Source: Deinococcus sp. (lineage in GTDB: Bacteria; Deinococcota; Deinococci; Deinococcales; Deinococcaceae). From it: DNA of 22,644 nucleotides. The position numbers and the translations under genes were made by a program. The notes beneath the pieces were generated by a model. The model saw only the letters and a list, made by a program, of their open reading frames with translations, was not told where the DNA came from and searched no databases. Shown here one piece after another: positions 14,235 to 20,658 of the stretch. Where the stretch lies: NCBI RefSeq assembly GCF_030523985.1, contig NZ_JAUNHK010000043.1, positions 1-22,644 on the forward strand, given 5' to 3'. Within the stretch, counting starts at the first letter, position 1; the number at the start of each line of letters is the position of its first letter.

Positions 14235-15128
14235 TCAGCCCTGCGCAGCCGAGCGCACCGCGTCCCGTACCGCCGCGCAGACGGCTTCCTGCACCAGTGT
14301 CCCCAGCAGCAGCGGGTCGGCAGCCGGGCGAGTGCAGGCACTCAGCATGAAGGCGCTGTCCCCGTCCCAAGCGGTGTGACTGGGATGAATGACGCGGGCC
14401 AGCGCGGTTTGGGCGGCGTCTGCCAGACGGCGACATTCGGCCTTGGTCAGGGTGTGCTCGGTCACGACGGCAACCAGGGTGGTGTTTTCGACAGCCCCCG
14501 GTGCGAAGGCCACTGGCCCTGGCCCAGTACCCGGCCCTGCCAGCACGCCGCCGCGCTCGTCCAGCACGTCCCCCACCGGGTTGACCACCGCCAGCGCCCC
14601 GACCTGCACGCCGTGCCTTTCCAGCGCCACGCTGCCCAGACCGCCCGGCGCGCCGCCACCCAGGTATTTGCCCGCTGTCGCCCCAGTTCCCGCTCCGACC
14701 AGACCGCGCTGTACGGGGGCCGACGATGCCACCCGCGCCGCCGCCTCGCCTGCCGCTTCGTCGGGCCGCACCTGTGGGTCGCCCACGCCGAGGTCATAAA
14801 TCACTGCGGCGGGCACAATCGGCACCCGCGCCCAGGGCGTCTGATGCCCGATGCCGCGTTCCTCCAGCACCCGCATGACGCCCGCCGCCGCTGCCAACCC
14901 AAAGGCACTGCCGCCCGTGAGCAGCAGGCCATGAATGCGCTCTACCGATTTTTCGGGACTCAGGAGCACGCCCTCACGGGTGCCAGGGCTGGGGCCGATG
15001 AACGAAGCCGAGGCGACGGCTCCTTCCGGCGGACACAGCAGGGCGGTGCACCCCGTTCGGGCCGCTGCATGTGTCCAGTGACCGACCTCAAAGCCGGGAA
15101 CAGCGGTCAGGGTCGTGTTCTGGGACAT
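14235..15128 (-). CDS. P1-family peptidase, DmpA/NylC-type Ntn-hydrolase (297 aa)
   Basis: Self-processing N-terminal-nucleophile hydrolase of peptidase family P1/S58. Relatives are DmpA (D-aminopeptidase), beta-peptidyl aminopeptidases and NylC (nylon-oligomer hydrolase). Family features: VGHWTH..ARTGCTALL (15-31), LLLTGGSAFGLAAAAGVMRVL (68-88), GAGTGATAGKYLGG (145-158), VVNPVGDV (181-188), and ENTTLVAVVTEH (214-225), where the bond Asn215-Thr216 matches the autocleavage site that frees the nucleophile threonine in NylC. HTAWDGDSAFMLS (251-263) is the usual end block. No signal peptide. The natural substrate is unknown. It starts ten bases after the response-regulator stop with no obvious Shine-Dalgarno, so co-transcription is likely. 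Confidence 0.88.
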   Translation of the reverse strand: MSQNTTLTAVPGFEVGHWTHAAARTGCTALLCPPEGAVASASFIGPSPGTREGVLLSPEKSVERIHGLLLTGGSAFGLAAAAGVMRVLEERGIGHQTPWARVPIVPAAVIYDLGVGDPQVRPDEAAGEAAARVASSAPVQRGLVGAGTGATAGKYLGGGAPGGLGSVALERHGVQVGALAVVNPVGDVLDERGGVLAGPGTGPGPVAFAPGAVENTTLVAVVTEHTLTKAECRRLADAAQTALARVIHPSHTAWDGDSAFMLSACTRPAADPLLLGTLVQEAVCAAVRDAVRSAAQG

Positions 15129-15138
15129 GACCTGAGAA

Positions 15139-15807
<669 letters not shown>

Positions 15808-15914
15808 AACCGACCCTTTAAAGAGAAAAAAGACTCCGCTACTGCTTTAGCGAACGTCCAGAAATTCAATCTTTGCGTCATGGTAGGCGGCAAACGTGGC
15901 GGGCGGGACGCTCG

Positions 15915-15940
15915 CAATTTTATAGACCCTTAACGGGTCA
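15915..15940 (-). other. Short hairpin and AT-rich stretch at the end of the aro cluster
   Basis: GACCC-gttaa-GGGTC overlaps the stop codon of the small gene ending at 15938 and is followed on the minus strand by TATAAAATTG. It could be a weak terminator for the aro cluster or a -10-like element for the response regulator about 110 bases downstream. The five-base stem is too short to decide. Confidence 0.3.
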
Positions 15941-16234
15941 GGGCTGGCCTAGTATTCGGACACTGTCCACCTGCACGCCGTAGCGCAGCAGCACGGTCTT
16001 GAGACGCTGCATGGCTGTGAGGGCACGTTCCTTTTCGGCAACTTCGAAGGCAATGACCAGCCGGGCCGCCTGACCTGGGCGCGGTTCCTGGGCCTGAATC
16101 TGAAGGGGGCGCCGGAACGCCGCGTCCTGCATCACGTCGCGCAGGATTCGGGCGAAGATGAGGTCGTCCACCCCGTCCAGCGTGAAGGCGATGCCCTGCA
16201 CTGAGCCGCCCTGAATCGGGTCAGGGTCGGTCAT
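15938..16234 (-). CDS. Small protein of unknown function (98 aa), coupled to the esterase
   Basis: I do not recognise the family. The protein is soluble, without signal peptide or membrane segment. It looks like a compact alpha/beta fold: a strand SVQGIAFTLDGVDDL (11-25), a helix FARILRDVMQDAAF, a strand LVIAFEVAEKERALTAMQ (59-76) that runs into a helix, and a final strand YGVQVDSVRIL (85-95). The ATG at 16234 overlaps the esterase stop by four bases (ATGA), so translation is coupled and the gene belongs to the aro transcription unit as its last member. The beta-alpha-beta pattern could suit a small ligand-binding or ACT/ferredoxin-like domain, but that is only a structural guess. It is probably real, judging from frame, overlap and composition. 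Confidence 0.7.
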   Translation of the reverse strand: MTDPDPIQGGSVQGIAFTLDGVDDLIFARILRDVMQDAAFRRPLQIQAQEPRPGQAARLVIAFEVAEKERALTAMQRLKTVLLRYGVQVDSVRILGQP

Positions 16235-17085
16235 GCGCTGTCCTCCGGGGCCAGCAGGCCGTCCAGCAGAAAGCGCAGGGCGTCAGGCAACCGCGCACGC
16301 CACGCCGATTCGTGGTGAATGGCCTGCGGGTCGTACCGGAAATGCAGCCGCTTACCCATGCCCCGTGCCTGCCAGTGGTCGGCCAGCGACTGAGCCTGCT
16401 GACGGTAGGCGGCGGCCCGCTGGGGATGCTCGGTTTCCCGGCCCCCCACGTCCAGCCACACCCGGCCCACAGGCAGAGGCGAGGCCGCCGCCTGCCGCAA
16501 GGCGAACTCGCCCCCCGTCCAGAAGGCCGGACTCATCACGCCCGCGTGCCCGAACACGTCGGGGCGGGTCAGCAGGCCGTGCAAACTGACCACGCCGCCC
16601 ATGCTGCTGCCGACCAGGGCGGTGTGCTGTGGCTCCGGGCAGGTGCGTAACGTGCGGTTCACCAGTGGCCTCACCGTATTTGCCAGGAAATCCAGGTAGG
16701 CGTCGGCCCCGCCTCCACTGCCGGGCGGGACGTCGGCCAGCGCCTCGGCACAGGGCGGGCCAGGGCTGTACTCGTGAAAGCGCCGCTCTCCCCCATTCGG
16801 AATGCCGATGGCAACCGCCTCCAGCCCTTCCCCCGCCAAATCGGTCAGCACCTCGTCGGCTCCCCATTCGCCACTGAAACTGGTCGCCGCGTCGAAGACG
16901 TTTTGACCGTCGTGGAAGTAGATGACCGGATAGTGGCGGTCTGTGGCCTGCGTGTAGGAAGGCGGCAACCAGGCCAGCAGGGGGCGCGGCGCGTGCTGCG
17001 CGTCTCCCACGTCTGCCCACTGAAGCAGGGTGCCCGTGACGGTGCTGTCAGGCCGGGCGGCGTAAGGCTGCCAGCCCCCGGTCAC
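16231..17085 (-). CDS. Alpha/beta-hydrolase, esterase D / enterochelin-esterase-like (284 aa)
   Basis: Serine hydrolase of the putative-esterase (Fes/esterase D-like) family; substrate unknown. Visible are WLPPSYTQATDRHYPVIYFHDGQNVFD (about 39-65), the usual second and third strands with the oxyanion region, GSSMGG (159-164) with nucleophile Ser161, VMSPAFW (183-189) typical of this family, a strand RVWLDVGGRE (208-217), and HHESAW (257-262), whose histidine completes the triad. No signal peptide was seen. The start GTG at 17085 overlaps the aroQ stop in a GTGA arrangement, so it is translated in concert with the shikimate genes, though no aromatic-pathway step needs an esterase. It may remove an unwanted ester or be a passenger. 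Confidence 0.85.
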   Translation of the reverse strand: MTGGWQPYAARPDSTVTGTLLQWADVGDAQHAPRPLLAWLPPSYTQATDRHYPVIYFHDGQNVFDAATSFSGEWGADEVLTDLAGEGLEAVAIGIPNGGERRFHEYSPGPPCAEALADVPPGSGGGADAYLDFLANTVRPLVNRTLRTCPEPQHTALVGSSMGGVVSLHGLLTRPDVFGHAGVMSPAFWTGGEFALRQAAASPLPVGRVWLDVGGRETEHPQRAAAYRQQAQSLADHWQARGMGKRLHFRYDPQAIHHESAWRARLPDALRFLLDGLLAPEDSA

Positions 17086-17513
17086 TCAATCACTTCCACC
17101 AGATATTCCATCGCCAAGCGGTAACCCGTGAAGCCCAGGCCGCTGATTTTGCCCCGGCACACGGCGGCGGTGACGGATTGGTGCCGGAATTCTTCGCGGG
17201 CGTCCACGTTGCTGATGTGCACCTCGACCACCGGCAGGCGCTGCCCGGCGATGGCGTCGCGCAGGGCGTAGCTGTAGTGGGTCAGCGCCCCCGGATTGAT
17301 GACGACCCCGGTAAAGCCCTGTTCCTCGGCGTCCTGCACCCATTCGAGGAGTTGGCCTTCATAGTTGCTCTGGCGGCAAGTCACGCTCATTTCCAGCTCG
17401 GCCCCCCACGCCTCGCACTGGCGTTCGAGGTCTTCGATGGTCTGCGAACCGTAGACGCCCGGTTCACGCAGGCCCAGGCGATTGAGGTTGGGGCCGTTAA
17501 GGATGAGCAGCAT
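17082..17513 (-). CDS. aroQ: 3-dehydroquinate dehydratase, type II (143 aa)
   Basis: Third shikimate-pathway step: dehydration of 3-dehydroquinate to 3-dehydroshikimate, in the cytosol as a dodecamer. The sequence is a textbook type II enzyme: ILNGPNLNRLGLREPGVYG (residues 4-22) with Asn11 and Arg18, and Tyr21 as the catalytic tyrosine; SNYEGQLLEWVQ (49-60); GVVINPGALTHYSYALRDAI (69-88) with the substrate-binding Asn-Pro-Gly-Ala; VEVHISNVDAREEFR (95-109) with catalytic His98; and AAVCRGKISGLGFTGY, which closes the site. Length is normal. It is the fourth gene of the cluster, 25 bases after aroB, and its stop overlaps the GTG of the esterase by four bases. Confidence 0.95.
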   Translation of the reverse strand: MLLILNGPNLNRLGLREPGVYGSQTIEDLERQCEAWGAELEMSVTCRQSNYEGQLLEWVQDAEEQGFTGVVINPGALTHYSYALRDAIAGQRLPVVEVHISNVDAREEFRHQSVTAAVCRGKISGLGFTGYRLAMEYLVEVIE

Positions 17514-17538
17514 GAGGCAGGATAACGTGCCTCTGTGC

Positions 17539-18636
17539 CTACTCGCGCAGCAGCCCCAGCGCCCGCAGGTCGGCCTGCCAGCCCATGAACTCCTCGCGCA
17601 GCACCTCGTCCGGCACGCGGGCCAGATACGGCTGGGCGAGGTCGCGCAGCAGCACGAAGCGCACGCCTACGCTGTCGGCCTTCTTGTCGCGGGCCATGTA
17701 GGGCGATACCGCCCCGAACTCCAGCGGCGGCAAGGGCTGGGGCTTTTGCCAGCGCAGAAAATCGAAAGTATGCGCCGTCAGGTCGGCTCCGCCCAGGGCG
17801 CGGCTGAGGCGGGCGGCGTAGTGCATTCCGTAAGCCACCGCCTCGCCATGTGCGGCGGCGTGGTGGGTGGCGGCCTCAATCGCGTGGGCCAGGGTGTGCC
17901 CGAAGTTGAGGTAGGCCCGCTCGCCCTGCTCGGTCAGGTCGCGGGTCACCACGCCTGCCTTGACCGCGATGGCGTCGGTCAGCGTTTGCGCCAGCCCTGG
18001 GCCACCGGGCCGGAAGTCGGGCGACAGCACCCGCGAGAGCAGCGAGGGGTCGGCAATCAGGCCGTGCTTGAAGGCTTCGGCGGCTCCTTCCCGGAACACC
18101 GCGCCCGGCAGCGTGGCGAGGGCGTCGGTGTCGCACCACACGGCGCGGGGAGGCCAAAACGCGCCCACCAGATTCTTGCCCTCGGGAAGATTCACGCCCG
18201 TTTTGCCGCCCACCGCCGCGTCCACCATGCCCAGCAGCGTGGTCGGCACCGTGTAGAAGGCCACGCCGCGCAGATAACTGGCAGCGACGAATCCGGCGAG
18301 GTCGGTCGCCGCGCCCCCGCCCAGACCCACCACCGCGCCCGTGCGGGGCAAACCAGCCGCCGCCAGTTGCGACAGCACCCCGGCCAGGACTTCCAGCGTC
18401 TTGCAATCGTCACGGGCGGGCACAGCTATGGTCAGCAGCGGCTTCAGACTGGCCTGCGCCCGGCTGACCCACTCGCCCGGCAGGTCGGCGGGGTGAATCA
18501 GGGCGACGGGCGTTTCCGCCACGCTGAGCTGCGAGAGCAGACCGCTCCCGACCGACACGGTGTAGGACGCAGGCGCGGCAGCGGCCCCGCCGACCTCAAT
18601 GCGGTGAATTTCGGAGACAGCTTCAGGCACACTCAT
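17539..18636 (-). CDS. aroB: 3-dehydroquinate synthase (365 aa)
   Basis: Second shikimate-pathway step: ring closure of DAHP to 3-dehydroquinate, with NAD+ and a divalent metal. Evidence: [20 protein letters not shown] (NAD loop plus Asp), [30 protein letters not shown], then [20 protein letters not shown], and the metal-binding [13 protein letters not shown] (Glu) and [11 protein letters not shown] (His). C-terminal HGEAVAYGM supplies the other metal histidine. Length is normal. The ATG at 18636 lies 18 bases after the aroK stop with GGGGAG about nine bases upstream, so it is translated from the cluster message with a normal ribosome site. The N-terminal 20 residues are variable in this family. 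Confidence 0.95.
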   Translation of the reverse strand: MSVPEAVSEIHRIEVGGAAAAPASYTVSVGSGLLSQLSVAETPVALIHPADLPGEWVSRAQASLKPLLTIAVPARDDCKTLEVLAGVLSQLAAAGLPRTGAVVGLGGGAATDLAGFVAASYLRGVAFYTVPTTLLGMVDAAVGGKTGVNLPEGKNLVGAFWPPRAVWCDTDALATLPGAVFREGAAEAFKHGLIADPSLLSRVLSPDFRPGGPGLAQTLTDAIAVKAGVVTRDLTEQGERAYLNFGHTLAHAIEAATHHAAAHGEAVAYGMHYAARLSRALGGADLTAHTFDFLRWQKPQPLPPLEFGAVSPYMARDKKADSVGVRFVLLRDLAQPYLARVPDEVLREEFMGWQADLRALGLLRE

Positions 18637-18654
18637 GTCAGGTCGCTCCCCATC

Positions 18655-19242
18655 TCAGTCGGTGGCCCGCTCGTAGGCCGAGGGCGCGGCCCAGGTCGTC
18701 TGGGCTTCCTGCCAGGCCCACAGCCGCTCGATGACCTCTTCCACGATTTCCTCGGAGGGCCGCCCGTCGCTGTGGACATGGATGGTGCCCTGACGGTAGA
18801 CACTCTCGCGCTCGTCCATCAGGGTACGAATCCGCGAGAGGGGGTCTTCGGCCTTCAGCAGCGGGCGATCGCTGTGTTTGGTGCGCTGGTAGACGGTTTC
18901 GGGACTGGCCCACAGCACGACCACCGGGCCGCGCCCCAACAGCAGGCGGCGGTTTTCCTCATGGATAAAGGTGCCGCCCCCCAGACTGATGACGGCGTGT
19001 TCCAGTCGGGTCACGCGCTGCACGACCTCGCGCTCGCAGGCACGGAAATAGCCCTCGCCTTCCTGGGCGAACACTTCGGGAATGCTCTTGCCGACCACCC
19101 GCGTAATCAGCTTGTCGGTGTCCACGAAATGCAGTGCCAGTGCCCGCGAAAGCTCCCAGCCGACGCGACTTTTTCCGGTACCCATAAAGCCCGCCAGCGC
19201 CACCCAGTTGGCGGGGCGTTCAATCAGGCCGGACGAAAACAT
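18655..19242 (-). CDS. aroK: Shikimate kinase (195 aa)
   Basis: Phosphorylates shikimate to shikimate 3-phosphate using ATP. It has Walker A GFMGTGKS (18-25), FVDTDKLI (39-46) with the shikimate-binding Asp41/Asp43 pair, FRACE (66-70) with the conserved Arg, ISLGGG (85-90), and the lid SDRPLL. Length fits. I start at ATG 19242, because TAGACT lies seven bases upstream, matching eight other genes here. The frame is also open to an ATG at 19380 that overlaps the aroC end (residues WLSTEPAALSERVQ onward) and would add 46 residues; that stretch has only about two thirds G/C at third codon positions, below its neighbours, so I treat it as non-coding, but a longer form is possible. The C-terminal tail past residue 170 is not needed for the fold. 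Confidence 0.92.
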   Translation of the reverse strand: MFSSGLIERPANWVALAGFMGTGKSRVGWELSRALALHFVDTDKLITRVVGKSIPEVFAQEGEGYFRACEREVVQRVTRLEHAVISLGGGTFIHEENRRLLLGRGPVVVLWASPETVYQRTKHSDRPLLKAEDPLSRIRTLMDERESVYRQGTIHVHSDGRPSEEIVEEVIERLWAWQEAQTTWAAPSAYERATD

Positions 19243-19249
19243 GGGAGAC

Positions 19250-19255
19250 AGTCTA
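19250..19255 (-). promoter_or_regulatory. -10 box of an internal leaderless promoter at aroK
   Basis: Minus-strand TAGACT, seven bases (gtctccc), ATG of aroK. It suggests aroK-aroB-aroQ can be transcribed apart from aroC. Confidence 0.6.
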
Positions 19256-19363
19256 CCCTCATCGTCTGACAGGGGCGTAACAACGTGTTCGGCATCGTCG
19301 TCCGCCGCCCCGCTCAGAAGCTCGTCGAGCGCGTGCTGGACGCGTTCAGAGAGGGCCGCTGGC

Positions 19364-20512
19364 TCAGTACTCAGCCACATATTGCCGGGCCGCACGCACC
19401 CTTTCCTGAAGTTCCGGCAGCGTATCGCCCCCGAACTTTTCCGTGATGGCCTCGGCCAGCACCCAGCCAATCACGCACTGCAAAATCACGCCTGCCGCCG
19501 GAACCGCCGTCGTGTCGCTGCGTTCACGGGCCGCGTCGGAAGACTCGTGGGTCACCACGTTCACCGTCGGGAGCGGCTTCATCAGCGTGGCGATCGGCTT
19601 CATGGCGACGCGAACAATCAGTTCTTCGCCGTTGGTCATGCCCGCTTCCAGGCCACCCGCTCCGTTGGTGTCGCGGGCGTACTGACCCTCGCGGTAGTGA
19701 ATGGCGTCGTGGACGGCACTGCCGGGGCGCACCGCGTTCTCGAAGGCCCGCCCGATTTCCACGCCCTTCATGGCCTGCACGCTCAGGCACGCCTGGGCAA
19801 TCTTGCCGTCGAGTTTGCGGTCATAGTGAACGAAACTGCCCAGGCCGACGGGCAAGCCCCGGAAACGCACTTCCAGAATGCCGCCCAGCGTGTCGCCGTC
19901 CTTCTTGGCCTGGTCGATGCGTTCGCGCATCTGGGCTGCGGCGTCGGCGTCCCAGGTTCGCAGGTCGCTGTCCTCGATGGCTTCCAACTGGTTCCAGTCG
20001 AACGCCCCGCCCGTCTCGATTCCGGCAAGGTTGGAAACATAGTTGGCGCCCTCAATGCCCAGTTCGCCCAGCAGCTTGAGCGCGATGCTGCCCACCGCCA
20101 CCCGCGCCGCCGTCTCGCGGGCGCTGGCGCGTTCCAACACGTCGCGCAGGTCTTTGTGACGGTATTTGATGCCCCCGGTCAGGTCGGCGTGCCCGGGGCG
20201 GGCGTCGGTGAGGGCCTTTTTGCGCGGTTCGCCGCCCGGTTCCGGCGACATGATTTCGACCCAGTTGCGGTGGTCTTTGTTGGCAATCGCCAGGGTGACA
20301 GGCGCACCTGTGGTTCGTCCGGCCCGCACCCCCGACAGAATCTCGGCCTCGTCGGTCTCGATAACCATGCGCCGCCCGCGCCCGTACCCGCCCTGACGCT
20401 TACGCAGCCAGGGGTCAATGTCGCCCTTGCCCAGCGGCAACTGCGCGGGCAGCCCCTCGATGATGGCCGTGAGCTGTGGCCCGTGCGATTCGCCAGCGGT
20501 CAAATACCTCAT
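19364..20512 (-). CDS. aroC: Chorismate synthase (382 aa)
   Basis: Last shikimate-pathway step: EPSP to chorismate, using reduced FMN, in the cytosol. The start MRYLTAGESHGPQLTAI carries the classic GESHG signature with the active-site His10. RKRQGGYGRGRRM follows, then DHRNWVEIM, RPGHADL with GGIKYRHKD (bent-loop region) and RETAARVAVGS, and near the end SDTTAVPAAGVI, all invariant blocks of the family. Length is normal. ATG 20512 is chosen over upstream in-frame codons (open to 20584), because the protein begins at the conserved RYLTAGES and TAGAGT lies seven bases upstream. It is first in the aro cluster, preceded by the pilQ terminator. Confidence 0.96.
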   Translation of the reverse strand: MRYLTAGESHGPQLTAIIEGLPAQLPLGKGDIDPWLRKRQGGYGRGRRMVIETDEAEILSGVRAGRTTGAPVTLAIANKDHRNWVEIMSPEPGGEPRKKALTDARPGHADLTGGIKYRHKDLRDVLERASARETAARVAVGSIALKLLGELGIEGANYVSNLAGIETGGAFDWNQLEAIEDSDLRTWDADAAAQMRERIDQAKKDGDTLGGILEVRFRGLPVGLGSFVHYDRKLDGKIAQACLSVQAMKGVEIGRAFENAVRPGSAVHDAIHYREGQYARDTNGAGGLEAGMTNGEELIVRVAMKPIATLMKPLPTVNVVTHESSDAARERSDTTAVPAAGVILQCVIGWVLAEAITEKFGGDTLPELQERVRAARQYVAEY

Positions 20513-20519
20513 GGGGGTG

Positions 20520-20525
20520 ACTCTA
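20520..20525 (-). promoter_or_regulatory. -10 box of a leaderless aroC promoter
   Basis: Minus-strand TAGAGT, seven bases (caccccc), ATG of aroC. It marks a transcription start for the aro cluster, separate from pilQ. Confidence 0.62.
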
Positions 20526-20587
20526 GCGCCGCACCCGCCCGCGCCGCAGCCAGATGACTGAGCAGGGGCGCAGAGAAAGCCCACATG

Positions 20588-20620
20588 AAAAAGACGCCCC
20601 TCCCGATGGGGAAGGACGCC
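20588..20620 (-). terminator. Intrinsic terminator after pilQ
   Basis: On the minus strand GGCGTCCTTCCC (complement of 20609-20620) pairs with GGGAGGGGCGTC (complement of 20593-20604) around a four-base loop: twelve pairs, three of them G-U. A run of five T follows. It lies 38 bases past the pilQ stop and ends that transcript before aroC. Confidence 0.82.
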
Positions 20621-20658
20621 CGAAACGCCTGCAACCAGCGTTTACTTGAAGTGAGACT

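Noticed and set aside
17519..17524. TATCCT before aroQ as another leaderless promoter
   Set aside because: The spacing to the ATG is only five bases, which would put the transcript start inside the codon region, unlike the seven-base set.
17482..19269. 595-codon + strand frame opposite aroQ, aroB and aroK
   Set aside because: It is the shadow of three well-identified enzymes; composition is low-complexity and no family match is apparent.
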